From Pseudomonadota bacterium (GTDB lineage: Bacteria; Chloroflexota; UBA6077; JAJPGT01), in contig JAJPGT010000041.1 in the NCBI GenBank assembly GCA_021325655.1, positions 62,001 to 126,000 of the forward strand: a stretch of 64,000 bases of DNA. Reading direction: 5' to 3'. Each line of letters starts with the position of its first letter. Position 1 is the stretch's first letter. Shown piece after piece: positions 43,924 through 52,548 of this stretch. The translations under genes and the position numbers were made by a program. The notes under the pieces are model-generated. The model did not search any database, was not told where the DNA came from, and was given only the letters and a program-made list of their open reading frames with translations.

Positions 43924-44427
43924 AGCGACCTGCCCCCTGTGTTGCGGCGAGCGGTGCGCCACGACGGGCTCGGGCAGCACTCGGGCGTGGTAGTCGTCGT
44001 AGTCCGGCACAAGCCGGGGATAAGGCTCTTCCATTAGCGGTGAGGAGATCAGGAAGTCGGCGGTGGCGCGGTTGCAGGCGACCGGGATGTTCCAGACCAC
44101 TGCGATGCGCAAGAGTGCCTTGACGTCCGGGTCGTGCGGCTGGGGCTCCAGCGGGTCCCAGAAGAAGATCAGGAAGTCGATAGCTCCCTCGGCGATCTTC
44201 GCCCCGATCTGCTGGTCGCCGCCCAGCGGCCCGCTCAGGAGTCGTCGGATCGGCAGGTCCAGCTCCTGCGCCAGCAGCAGGCCGGTCGTTCCGGTCGCAT
44301 ACAGCTCGTGCTCGGCCAGCAGGCCGCGGTTGAAGCGGGCCCATTCCAGCAGATCGGCCTTGCGGTGGTCGTGAGCCACCAGCGCAATACGCTTCCTCAG
44401 TCCCATCGACAGCTCTCGAGACTGCAT
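43909..44427 (-). CDS. mgsA: Methylglyoxal synthase
   Basis: A 172-residue enzyme converting dihydroxyacetone phosphate to methylglyoxal. The family blocks are [29 protein letters not shown] with the catalytic Asp, [20 protein letters not shown] with the active-site His and Asp, and [12 protein letters not shown]. The start is uncertain: ATG 44427 has AAGGAGA 12 bases upstream, and 44472 or 44406 are possible. It offers a phosphate-releasing bypass of glycolysis. Confidence 0.9.
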   Translation of the reverse strand: MQSRELSMGLRKRIALVAHDHRKADLLEWARFNRGLLAEHELYATGTTGLLLAQELDLPIRRLLSGPLGGDQQIGAKIAEGAIDFLIFFWDPLEPQPHDPDVKALLRIAVVWNIPVACNRATADFLISSPLMEEPYPRLVPDYDDYHARVLPEPVVAHRSPQHRGQVALTEP

Positions 44428-45074
44428 AGCGTCGCTCGTCTCCTTGTCACGCCGTCGCCTGGTGGCAGCCATCGCGTGCCCCGCCGGGCCTGCTCAGGCG
44501 CCCGATCCGTTCCTCCGACGCCACTGCGATGGCCAGAAGGCCACTCAGCGGCCGGGGCAGGGGCTAGACCGGGCGGATGAGCCGCGCTGGCCGAAAGTGG
44601 CGCCAGCGCGTCAGGCGTGGGGAGCGGGACCATGGGTATCCCTGCGAACGGAGGCCTCTCAAGCCTGCACGCACTCGTCGTTGGGCGAAGCGCGCTTCCG
44701 GGACCGGCCGCGGGGTGAGCGAACGGGCGCGGGCCGAACCCCCTGCAACCCGTTGCACCGTTGCGGTGCCATTCCCTCTGGGGCCACCAGCTCTGGCGGG
44801 ACGCGCCCTGGCGGCGCGTCCCGTGTTCGTGTGGTAATGCTCCGCCAGCCTCGTGGTCGGCGGACTGGCTGAGCCGGCGCGCTTCCCGATCAGCGCCGGG
44901 AGCACGCGGCTCGGTTCCACTGTAGCAGCCGCGGCCGGCCGCGGCACCCATTTCCCGGCCGGAAATCCCGGGAGCGCGTTGGGCAGTCGGCACAATCCGT
45001 CCCCACCGCCGGGGCGCGTTCGCCGATGGGGAGCGGTGGGCAGAGCGCTGCCACGAGCAGCAGCCGGGCCGGGC
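44428..45074. other. Intergenic region between mgsA and histidine kinase gene
   Basis: About 650 bases without a supported gene; weak frames on both strands have Arg/Pro-rich, non-protein-like composition. It contains the hairpin at 44797-44823 and the upstream region of mgsA. No RNA gene recognised. Confidence 0.45.
44797..44823 (-). terminator. 11-bp-arm hairpin downstream of two-component operon
   Basis: Bases 44797-44807 and 44813-44823 are perfect complements with a CTGGC loop, about 250 bases beyond the histidine kinase stop. On the plus strand a TGTTCGTGTGG stretch follows. It may be the terminator of the long YceI-to-kinase operon. Confidence 0.4.
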
Positions 45075-46583
45075 TCAACGCGGGATAGCAGCGCCGGACT
45101 GCACCGGCCGCGGCGCGACCGGCGCAGATACACCCGGCTTGTGGATCGGTAGCACTACGGTGAAGGTCGATCCCTTGCCCTCTTCGCTCTCGACCTCGAT
45201 CCGCCCCTGGTGCGCCTCGGCGATCCACTGGCTGATGGCCAGCCCCAGCCCGGTCCCGCCCTGGCTGCGCGAACGGCCGCGGTCGACTCGGTAGAAGCGC
45301 TCGAAAATGCGTGGCAGGTGTTCGGCCGGAATGCCGGGGCCGGTGTCGCGGACGCGCAGCAGGGCCCGGCCGTCCTGCCCGACCAGGTCGAGCGTGACCT
45401 TCCCGCCGGCGGGCGTGTAGCGCAGGGCGTTATCGACCAGGTTGAGGACGAGCTGCTTCAGCCGGTCGTGGTCGCCCACTACCTCCACCTGCTCCAGCTC
45501 GCCGAGCTCGAGCTGCACCCCGTTCGCCAGCGGCTTCGCCTCGCGGTAGACCTCGAGCAGGAGCGAGTCGAGCGCGAGTGGCCGCCGCTCCAGCGGCTGG
45601 CCGGCGTCGGCGCGCGCCAGGGCAAGCAGATCGGCCACCAGCCTCCCCATCCGCTCCGATTCACGCAGGATCGCCCGCAGCGTCTCGTCGCGCTCCCGCG
45701 GATCGTACGCCGCGCCCCGCAGCAGCGCCTCGGCGTTCATCCGGATCGTCGTCACCGGTGTCCGCAGCTCGTGGGAGGCATCAGCCAGGAAGCGGCGCTG
45801 GTTCTCGAACGCCTGCTGAAGCTGGGCGAGCATCTCGTTGAAGGTCGCGGCCAGGCGGCCCAGCTCATCGCGCGGATTGGACACCGGGACGCGCTGGGAC
45901 AGGTCGGTCGAATGGCCGATGGCGCGGGCGACCCGGGTCATCTGGTCGACCGGCTGGAGCGCCTTACCCGCCAGAAACCAGCCGAGCACGGCCGCGACCC
46001 CCACCGCGGCCAGGACCACCAGACCGAGCACGAGCCGTAGCTCGGCCAGGCTCGCCTCCAGCGGCTCCAGGGAGGCGGCCACCTGGAGCACGCCCACCAC
46101 TCTGCCGTCGTGCACCAGTGGAGCACTGTAGAGCTCGACCCGGTCCCGGCCGAGCTGGACGGTGTCGTGGGCCTCCCGGCCGGCGAGCACCTGGCGCAGG
46201 CTGTCGGCCGGGATCGGCAGCGGCTGGGCCAGGTTCGGCGACATGCTCAGCACCGTGCCGTTGACATCGACCACCTGGATAAACAGCCCCTGATCGGGTG
46301 GCGCGGTGGCGAGCCCGCCGTTCGGTGGTGGGCCCGGCGGCCCCTCTTCGAATCCGCCGCGGGGCGGGCCGCCGAAGCGCGCCGGGCCGCCATGCAGCCC
46401 TCCGGTGTCGGGCCCGACAGCGCGGAAGGCCCGCGAGGCGGCGAGCGCCCCGAGGCGAATCTGGTCGTTCAGCTCTATGGTGAGCTGGCGGGCCACGGCG
46501 GCGTAGACCAGCACCGCGAAGCCGGTGAGCATTAGCCCCAGCAGGGCGGTGTGCCAGAGCGTCAGGCGCAGGCGGACCGACAC
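45075..46583 (-). CDS. Sensor histidine kinase (HAMP, HisKA, HATPase_c)
   Basis: A 502-residue membrane kinase. The first helix is at residues 9-31, then a periplasmic domain with a Gly/Pro-rich insert (GGPPRGGFEEGPPGPPPNGG), a second helix near residue 190-210 and a HAMP linker. The phosphorylated His is in FLADASHELRTPVTT, and the ATP-binding N, G1 and G2 boxes are NLVDNALRYTP, VRDTGPGIP and GGTGLGLAI. GTG 46583 lies right after the regulator gene. It is the partner of the OmpR-type regulator. Confidence 0.92.
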   Translation of the reverse strand: MSVRLRLTLWHTALLGLMLTGFAVLVYAAVARQLTIELNDQIRLGALAASRAFRAVGPDTGGLHGGPARFGGPPRGGFEEGPPGPPPNGGLATAPPDQGLFIQVVDVNGTVLSMSPNLAQPLPIPADSLRQVLAGREAHDTVQLGRDRVELYSAPLVHDGRVVGVLQVAASLEPLEASLAELRLVLGLVVLAAVGVAAVLGWFLAGKALQPVDQMTRVARAIGHSTDLSQRVPVSNPRDELGRLAATFNEMLAQLQQAFENQRRFLADASHELRTPVTTIRMNAEALLRGAAYDPRERDETLRAILRESERMGRLVADLLALARADAGQPLERRPLALDSLLLEVYREAKPLANGVQLELGELEQVEVVGDHDRLKQLVLNLVDNALRYTPAGGKVTLDLVGQDGRALLRVRDTGPGIPAEHLPRIFERFYRVDRGRSRSQGGTGLGLAISQWIAEAHQGRIEVESEEGKGSTFTVVLPIHKPGVSAPVAPRPVQSGAAIPR

Positions 46584-46584
46584 G

Positions 46585-47265
46585 CTACGCCTCCTCCTTG
46601 AGGACGTACCCGGCGCCCCTGACCGTGTGGATCAGGCGCGGCTCGCCGTCCGCCTCGAGCTTCTCACGCAGGTAGCGGACGTAGACCTCGATGACTTTGG
46701 ATTCGCTCCCGAAGTCGTACCCCCACACTCGCTCGTAGATGATGTCGCGGGTGAGGACCTGGCGAGGGTGCTCCAGAAACAGCTTGAGCAGTTCGTACTC
46801 CGTGGTGGTCAGCGCGATCGTCCGCTCCCCGCGGCGGGCCTCACGGGTGCCGGTGTCCAGCCGCAGGTCGGCGAACCGCAGCTCCTGCGGCCGGCCGGCC
46901 TCCCGCCGGCGGAGCTGGACCCGGATCCGGGCCAGCAGCTCCTCGAAGGCGAACGGCTTGACCAGATAGTCGTCGGCGCCGCTCTCCAGCCCGGCCACCC
47001 GGTCAGGCACGGCGTCGCGCGCAGTCAGCAGGATGATCGGGAGCGTGTCGTCGGCGGCGCGCAAGCGGCGGGCCACTTCCAGCCCGTCGAGTCCGGGCAT
47101 CATGACGTCCAGCACCACTAGGTCAGGCAGGCGCTCGCGCGCCTGGCGCAGCGCCTCCTCGCCATCGGCGGCCAGCGTGACGCGGTACCCCTCCAGGCTC
47201 AACCCGCGCCGGAGCGAGGCCCGGATCTCCTCGTCGTCGTCTACTACCAGGACGTTCGCCGCCAC
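46585..47265 (-). CDS. OmpR-family response regulator
   Basis: A receiver domain with Asp53 in [13 protein letters not shown] and the conserved Lys in [11 protein letters not shown], followed by a winged helix with [22 protein letters not shown] and the recognition-helix region [19 protein letters not shown] 47265 ([11 protein letters not shown]) gives the normal N-terminus; an ATG at 47343 would add 26 unstructured residues. The phased 11-bp direct repeats found at four promoters in this window are the kind of site such regulators bind. Confidence 0.92.
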   Translation of the reverse strand: MAANVLVVDDDEEIRASLRRGLSLEGYRVTLAADGEEALRQARERLPDLVVLDVMMPGLDGLEVARRLRAADDTLPIILLTARDAVPDRVAGLESGADDYLVKPFAFEELLARIRVQLRRREAGRPQELRFADLRLDTGTREARRGERTIALTTTEYELLKLFLEHPRQVLTRDIIYERVWGYDFGSESKVIEVYVRYLREKLEADGEPRLIHTVRGAGYVLKEEA

Positions 47266-47398
47266 GTGCTGAGACTCTCCCGCTCCACGTTCAGCCCGGT
47301 GCCCGGCCAGCCCCGCGCCAGGTGCTGCTTCCTTATGGATCATACTGCGTGTTGGGCCTCCTCCAGCATGGAACGGCCGCAGCGGGCGAGGCGGGCGC

Positions 47399-49642
47399 TC
47401 AGGCGCCCGCCCCCTGCGCGCCAGTGCAGGCGTACAACTGCTCCTGCCCACCGCGTCCGAAGCCATCCGACCCGCTAGCCGGTTGGCTGGCCGCGCCGTA
47501 GTTCGCGGCGGGCACCGGGGTGCAGTTGGCCTGCACCCAGGCGGTCAGCGCGTCTCCCCCATGCCCGCCGGGTCCGCCGCTAAGCAGGAAGTAGCGCACC
47601 TGCCCGGCTGCGACCCGCGCGGCGAGCTGGTCGGGAGTGAGGATCGGATCGCTGCCGAGGAAGCCGCCCAGCGCCATCACCGGCTTGCCCGTGGCGAGGA
47701 TGATCGGGGCGGCGGCATTGGCGTTCGTCGTCGCCACCAGGTACTCCGCGTTGCCCTGGTGCGCCTCCAGATAGGCGATCAGCGCGGCCTGATTGGACGC
47801 CTCGTCGAAGCCGCCGGGGGGAGGTCCTCCGTCCGGACCCCCCAAGGCCGGGCCGCCAAAGGCGCCACGCTGCGGCGCCGGCCCCGCGGCCGGGAGGCCG
47901 CCCCCGGACATGCCTGTCACCACCGGCAGCCCGGACCACACTGCCGGAGCCGCCAGCAGCGCAACGACGCCGAGTCCCGTCGCCAGGCGCGGAATCCGGA
48001 GTTCGGGGTTCGGGGTTCGAATCCCCAATTCCGGATTCCGGATTCCGAACCTTGCACGAGGTCGGAGTGCCAGGAGCACCACAGCCGCGATCGCGGCGCC
48101 GCCGAGCGCGATGGGCGTCAGCCAGCGGGCCCAGGTCGAGTAGTCGGCCAGGATGTGCGCCTGGAGGAGGCCGGTGCCCACCAGCGCCAGCGGGAGAAGC
48201 CAGCCGAGGCGCTGTCCGCGCCGGTAGGCGCGCCAGGACTCCCACACCCCGATCCCGGCTAGAGCAGCCACTGGAGGCGCCAGCATCACCAGGTAGTAGC
48301 GGTGGAAGTAGCCGGCGACGCTGAAGAACGCCGCCGCCGTCACCAACCAGGCGCCCCAGAGGAAGAACGCCTGGGCCGGCCGACTACGGGCGAGGCTTCG
48401 CCGCCGGGTCCAGGCGACCCGGCCGGTGGCGCATACTCCGACGAGCGCGAGCGGCAGGAGCCAGCTCGCCTGGCCGGCGAGCTGCTGGTTGAGCAGCCGC
48501 AACGGCCCCGGCGTCCCGTTCTCGCCATAGCCGCCCGGGCCGCCGAAGCCGCCGGGACCGCCAAACGACGCGCGCCCGTCGTTGGCAGCAGTGGTCGCGC
48601 CGGGCTGGCCGCTGGCGGCATCGCTGGTGCCCGCCTGGCGGCGACCCGCCAGCCCGCTGCTGTCCCGGGCGAGTGCCTGGCCAATCGAGCGCCCCTGCCC
48701 GAGCAGACGCTGGATGCCGTTGTAGCCGAGGGCGAGGCTCACCTCAGAATTGTTCTGGGTTGAGCCGACGTACGGGCGTGCCGACGCCGGGGTAAGGTCC
48801 ACCGCCACTGGCCAGGCGAACGACACCACAGCCAGCGCGAGGCCGGCCAGGGCCAGGTGCCCGACCCGAACCAGGCGCGGGCGAGGCGCCACCGCCAGGT
48901 ACAGCAGCCCGAGCGCGGGAACGACCAGGTAGGCCTGGAGCATCTTGATCTCGAAGCCCAACCCCACCGTCACCGCTGCCAGCAGCAGCCAGCGCAGGCT
49001 GCCGCGCTCGGCGGCGCGCAGGGTGGCCCAGGCGGCCAGCAGTACAGCGAGCACCAGCAGCGAGTCGATCGTGTTGTTGCGGCTGGTGGTGACGCTCACG
49101 GGTGTGAACGCCAGCGCGAGTGCCGCCAGCAGTCCCGCCGTCGGCCCGCAGGCGCGCCGGACCAGGACGTAGAGCACCGCCACCGATGCCACCCCGGCTA
49201 GCGCCTCCGGCAGCAGCAGGCTGAGGCCGGAGAAGCCGAGCAGCTTGGCGCTGGCGGCCTGGATCCAGAAGCCCAGCGGCGGCTTATCGACCGAGACGAA
49301 CCCGCCTGGGTCGAACGAGGCGAAAAAGAAATTGTGCCAGTTCTGCAGCATGCTGAGCACGGTGGCGGCGTAGTACTCGTTTCCGTACCCCTCGCGATTG
49401 AGGTTGATCAGGTTGAGCGCCGCCGACAGCGCCAGCACCGCGGCCAGCGCCAGGCGGCGCCAGGGCGTGGTGGAGCGTGGCGTCGAGGCCGCCCCGGGAA
49501 CGGGCCACTCGGCCTCGCGGACGCTCGGCGCAGCGTCCGGCGCGGTGGGCGGGGGCTCCACGGGATCAGGCAGGGTACGAACGGAGCCCAGGACGCCGCC
49601 GGAGCGCATCCAGCGGGCGAGGGTCTGGGGGTCGGTTGACAT
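47399..49642 (-). CDS. ArnT/PMT-type glycosyltransferase (GT39-like)
   Basis: A 747-residue polytopic glycosyltransferase. The N-terminal catalytic loop region has [20 protein letters not shown] and [17 protein letters not shown], typical of lipid-linked-sugar transferases of the ArnT/4-amino-arabinose/mannosyl type. About a dozen helices follow, and a soluble C-terminal domain ends with [17 protein letters not shown]. Extracytoplasmic Gly-rich loops ([13 protein letters not shown]) are unusual. A palindromic DNA repeat is inserted in frame at 47991-48048. It is co-directional with a GT2 gene that could supply the lipid-linked sugar. Confidence 0.88.
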   Translation of the reverse strand: MSTDPQTLARWMRSGGVLGSVRTLPDPVEPPPTAPDAAPSVREAEWPVPGAASTPRSTTPWRRLALAAVLALSAALNLINLNREGYGNEYYAATVLSMLQNWHNFFFASFDPGGFVSVDKPPLGFWIQAASAKLLGFSGLSLLLPEALAGVASVAVLYVLVRRACGPTAGLLAALALAFTPVSVTTSRNNTIDSLLVLAVLLAAWATLRAAERGSLRWLLLAAVTVGLGFEIKMLQAYLVVPALGLLYLAVAPRPRLVRVGHLALAGLALAVVSFAWPVAVDLTPASARPYVGSTQNNSEVSLALGYNGIQRLLGQGRSIGQALARDSSGLAGRRQAGTSDAASGQPGATTAANDGRASFGGPGGFGGPGGYGENGTPGPLRLLNQQLAGQASWLLPLALVGVCATGRVAWTRRRSLARSRPAQAFFLWGAWLVTAAAFFSVAGYFHRYYLVMLAPPVAALAGIGVWESWRAYRRGQRLGWLLPLALVGTGLLQAHILADYSTWARWLTPIALGGAAIAAVVLLALRPRARFGIRNPELGIRTPNPELRIPRLATGLGVVALLAAPAVWSGLPVVTGMSGGGLPAAGPAPQRGAFGGPALGGPDGGPPPGGFDEASNQAALIAYLEAHQGNAEYLVATTNANAAAPIILATGKPVMALGGFLGSDPILTPDQLAARVAAGQVRYFLLSGGPGGHGGDALTAWVQANCTPVPAANYGAASQPASGSDGFGRGGQEQLYACTGAQGAGA
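47991..48048. repeat. GGATTCC/GGTTCGG palindromic low-complexity repeat inside coding sequence
   Basis: Short units GGAATCCGGA, GTTCGGG (twice), CCCCAATTCC and GGATTCC (twice) form an imperfect palindrome. They encode the low-complexity stretch [18 protein letters not shown] in a loop after a membrane helix. Its base pattern is unlike the rest of the gene and resembles dispersed intergenic palindromic repeats of GC-rich genomes, here carried in frame. Confidence 0.6.
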
Positions 49643-49682
49643 GAGGATCTCTCCAAGCAGGTAGGTTCTGGCGCCTGGCCGG

Positions 49683-50507
49683 TCAGGCAGCCCGTGAGGC
49701 TCTGTCGGCCGGGTGGAACGCGCGGGCGTGCTGGGCGCGCGGGTCGGTGGCCAGCTCGCGGTCCAGGTTCCACCAGAGCCGGAACAGCTCGGCAAACGCC
49801 CGGGCGATGACAGCCGGGCGGGCGCCGGTGGCGCTGCCGGCGGCGCGTGGGAAGTGGTGGACGGGCAGCTCCTTCACCCGGAAGCCCAGGCGGCGCGCCT
49901 TAACCAGGATCTCGGCGCTGAAGGTCGCCCCCCGGGCGTGCACTGTCAGGCTTTCCCAGACGCGACGGCGGAACAGCTTGAAGGCGCAATCCACGTCGCG
50001 CGCGGTGTAGCCGAACAGGCCGTTCACCAGCAGCTTCCAGCCCCAGGCGTTGAGCCGCCGGATGAGCGGGTCAGCCCGGTGGCGGCGACAGCCGATGACC
50101 AGGTCGGTCGTGTCGTCCAGCGCTGGTAGGAAATGGGCGAGCTCAGCAACGTCAAACTGTTCGTCGCCGTCGGTGAAGAAGATCAGCGCCTTGGTGGCGG
50201 CGTCGAAACCGCTGGCCAGCGCCGCGCCGTAGCCGCGGTTCGTCGGGTGGGTGACCACCCGCAGCCGTAGCTCCTCGGGCGCCGTGGAGGCCAGGGCGGC
50301 CAGGATCGCGCCGGTGCGGTCGTGCGAGCCGTCGTCGACGACGATCACCTCGAAATCGTCGCAGAGACCACGGAGGACCGCGGCGACCCGGCGCACAGCA
50401 GGCTCGATCAGCGCCTCCTCGTTGTAGGCGGGCAGGATGGCCGAGATGCTCACTGGCGCCCGCGGCGCGCGCCGCGAGGCAGGAACAGGGATAGATGACG
50501 TAGACAT
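49683..50507 (-). CDS. Family 2 glycosyltransferase (polyprenyl-phosphate sugar transferase-like)
   Basis: A 274-residue GT2 enzyme with ISAILPAYNEEALIEPAV, VIVVDDGSHDRTG, the nucleotide/metal motif FFTDGDEQFD and the DVDCAFKLFRR acceptor loop typical of dolichyl/undecaprenyl-phosphate mannosyl- or glucosyltransferases. It lacks membrane helices. It probably makes the lipid-linked sugar used by the ArnT-type enzyme encoded next. Confidence 0.88.
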   Translation of the reverse strand: MSTSSIPVPASRRAPRAPVSISAILPAYNEEALIEPAVRRVAAVLRGLCDDFEVIVVDDGSHDRTGAILAALASTAPEELRLRVVTHPTNRGYGAALASGFDAATKALIFFTDGDEQFDVAELAHFLPALDDTTDLVIGCRRHRADPLIRRLNAWGWKLLVNGLFGYTARDVDCAFKLFRRRVWESLTVHARGATFSAEILVKARRLGFRVKELPVHHFPRAAGSATGARPAVIARAFAELFRLWWNLDRELATDPRAQHARAFHPADRASRAA

Positions 50508-50582
50508 GGGGGAATCCTTGTCGGGTGAGCCGGCCGCGCAGCGGGGAGGCCGCGCGGCGCGGCCGGATGCGGCGCGGCCAGC

Positions 50583-51344
50583 TCAGGCCGCCGCGCTCGT
50601 CGCGTGGAAGTCGAGCCGGAGCCCCAGGCTGTCCTCGACGCTCAGGACCGGCCCGGCCTTGGGAGGTGTCATCCCGAAATCGGCGAACTGCACCGTGGTC
50701 GTCGCGCTCCCGGTCACGTCCTGGCCGTTGAACTGGGCCGCCACCTGCCAGGTGGCCGGCCGGGTGACGCCGTGGACCGTCAGGTCTCCGCTGAGCTGGA
50801 AGGTTGCTGTCCCGGAGGTCGGCAGCGGCCAGGGCAGGCCCTGGATTGTGTGCGGGACGAACGTCGCCGTTGGGAACTGGCTGGTCTGAAGCGTGTTGCG
50901 CTGGATGAAGCCATCCCGCCGGCTCTCGTCGCTCTGAAGCGTGCGCAGGTCCACGGTGATCATGGACTGATCGCCAATCACGCTGCCATCGGGAGCCAGG
51001 ACGATGCTGCCCGAAACCGCCGAGGTGGTGCCAACCGCCTCGTTCGGCAGCGAGCGCCCAACGAGCTGTTCACGGGCGTGATAGCTGGCCTGGGTCCCAT
51101 CGGGCACCAGCGTGAAGCGGATCGCGCCAGCGGCTAGCTGCGCCGTGGCGCTCGCCGACGACGGATCGGCCGCCGCTGTGGGGGCTGTCGCCGCCGGAGC
51201 AGCCGCCGTCTGGCTCGTCGCGGTTGGAGTCTCTACCGGGCTGGTCTGGGCAGCCGTCGCGCTGGTGCAGGCGGTAGCGAGCAGCGCGAGGCCGCTGACG
51301 AGCACCACGGCCGGGGCCAGTCGCCACGACATCTTCTTCGTCAT
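50583..51344 (-). CDS. YceI-like lipoprotein (lipocalin-type isoprenoid-binding)
   Basis: A 253-residue lipoprotein. The lipobox LLATAC is followed by a roughly 45-residue Ala/Thr/Pro linker, then a YceI beta-barrel starting FTLVPDGTQASYHAREQLVG and including GDLTVHGVTRPATW. YceI proteins bind polyisoprenoids or amphiphiles in the envelope. It heads the operon with the two glycosyltransferases and the two-component system and carries site A in its promoter. GGAGGAG precedes ATG 51344. Confidence 0.88.
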   Translation of the reverse strand: MTKKMSWRLAPAVVLVSGLALLATACTSATAAQTSPVETPTATSQTAAAPAATAPTAAADPSSASATAQLAAGAIRFTLVPDGTQASYHAREQLVGRSLPNEAVGTTSAVSGSIVLAPDGSVIGDQSMITVDLRTLQSDESRRDGFIQRNTLQTSQFPTATFVPHTIQGLPWPLPTSGTATFQLSGDLTVHGVTRPATWQVAAQFNGQDVTGSATTTVQFADFGMTPPKAGPVLSVEDSLGLRLDFHATSAAA

Positions 51345-51399
51345 CACTCGATCTCCTCCAGGGCCGCGCATCTTTCGGGAGTGCGACCCTGCAAGAAGC

Positions 51400-51453
51400 A
51401 CTGTATGGCTCGCCGCTTAGGCCCCGGTAAGCCCGAGTTTAGGGTCGGGTAAG
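51400..51453 (-). promoter_or_regulatory. Response-regulator box (site A): four phased 11-bp repeats plus -10
   Basis: Read on the minus strand, 51453-51410 splits into CTTACCCGACC, CTAAACTCGGG, CTTACCGGGGC and CTAAGCGGCGA. TACAGT (51405-51400) begins 15 bases after the start of the last unit. The array lies 65 bases before the YceI start. The alternating CTTAC/CTAAA pattern with an 11-base period puts all units on one face of the helix, as expected for tandem OmpR-family dimers. Confidence 0.78.
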
Positions 51454-51641
51454 AGCGCCTGCTCGCTGCGGATCAGGGGCAGAGTAATGACGTCGTGGAA
51501 ACTTCCTGCGCGCTAAGACGAAGATTGTGCGGATCGGCAACTTGCGCGGGGCGCGAGCACCCACCGCGCCGAGCATCCAGCGGCCTAGCAGTCTCGAATG
51601 GGAGCGGGGCCTCTGCCACGGCGAGCCGGTCCACGGGCGGG

Positions 51642-52013
51642 TCAGGCCCGCGCGGATGCGCGGCGGATGCGGACGCGCCCTGGCTCGACGATGACGAGCG
51701 CGCCGGCGAAGTCCTCGGGGTGCAGCACCGCCAGGGCGCGCAGCGGCTCCTGGTTGAGCGCTCGGCTGGGGAGCTCGTCCGGAATGCGCAGGACGACAAT
51801 CCCGGCATGGTCGCCCAGCGGGTAGTGCAACCCGTTGGAGAAATCTTTGTCGGCGCTGACGATCACCAGGCCATGCGAGCGGGCGTAGGCATAGATGTCG
51901 CGGTCCGGTCGGCCGCGCAGGCCGACATCCCGCACGTCGTCGGCCGCGTAGCCGGCCTGCCGCAGCGCCGCCACAGTCGAGCGGGGCAGGTCCTCGTCGA
52001 CCAGGAAGTGCAT
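51642..52013 (-). CDS. DUF5615 PIN-like toxin
   Basis: A 123-residue PIN-like nuclease fold with FLVDEDLPRSTVAALRQAGY, the DRDIYAYA stretch and IVSADKDFSN, which give the acidic residues of the active site. DUF5615 proteins are found as toxins next to DUF433 antitoxins, as here (3-base gap). RNA is the probable target. Confidence 0.85.
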   Translation of the reverse strand: MHFLVDEDLPRSTVAALRQAGYAADDVRDVGLRGRPDRDIYAYARSHGLVIVSADKDFSNGLHYPLGDHAGIVVLRIPDELPSRALNQEPLRALAVLHPEDFAGALVIVEPGRVRIRRASARA

Positions 52014-52016
52014 CAG

Positions 52017-52247
52017 CTAGGCGGTCGCCCGCACTTCGTCCATCGCCAGCACGCCGGCCGCATAGCGCAGCGCGGCGCGGATGTCCTCGTGGGAGATCGC
52101 GTACTCCTCGACGATCTCGTCGGGCGTCATCCCGCCGGCCAGCTTCGCGATGACTAATTCCACCGGCAGGCGTGTCCCCGCGATAACCGGCTTCCCGGCT
52201 TGCACCGCCGGGTCGACGACGATGCGCGGGGCAAGCTCGCGTGGCAT
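52017..52247 (-). CDS. DUF433 antitoxin
   Basis: A 76-residue DUF433 protein: RIVVDPAVQAGKPVIAGTRLPVEL then GGMTPDEIVEEYAISHEDIRAALRYA, a small helical DNA-binding fold. It precedes the DUF5615 toxin in one transcription unit. ATG 52247 follows GGAGCGAGGAG. Confidence 0.88.
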   Translation of the reverse strand: MPRELAPRIVVDPAVQAGKPVIAGTRLPVELVIAKLAGGMTPDEIVEEYAISHEDIRAALRYAAGVLAMDEVRATA

Positions 52248-52337
52248 GCTCCTCGCTCCGTTCCGTGATCTGGGGCAGTGCTCCAAGCTCCCCCATATGA
52301 TAGTCACCCAGCGTGGCTCAGGCGCGGGATCGCTGCC

Positions 52338-52500
52338 CTCCTACCCGGTGGCGCCGCTGACGACTACGAGGCAGGCCTGCCCGTGGCGGGTCGCGGTCAC
52401 GCAGGGGCGGATCGCGCTGGACCAGCTCGGCCCGGTCGACGGAGAGGGGCTGGTTCGGCGCCTCGGGGCGCTGGATACCACGCTGCCGGCCGGGGCACCG
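52338..52500 (+). pseudogene. MazF/PemK-like toxin remnant
   Basis: The plus-strand frame around 52338-52500 encodes YPVAPLTTTRQACPWRVAV followed by TQGRIALDQLGPVDGEGLVR and RLGAL, which matches the middle and end of MazF/PemK toxins (VxPLTxx...ALDQIRTVDxxRLVRRLG). The N-terminal third is absent and no proper start is present. It is on the opposite strand to the neighbouring toxin-antitoxin pair. Confidence 0.5.
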
Positions 52501-52548
52501 CCATCGAAGGCTCTCTTACCAAACGCTCAATTCGGCCTCACCGGTGTC

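Noticed and set aside
44473-45074. Possible small genes in the gap between mgsA and the histidine kinase gene
   Set aside because: The frames overlap each other on both strands, have biased Arg/Gly/Pro composition and lack ribosome sites.
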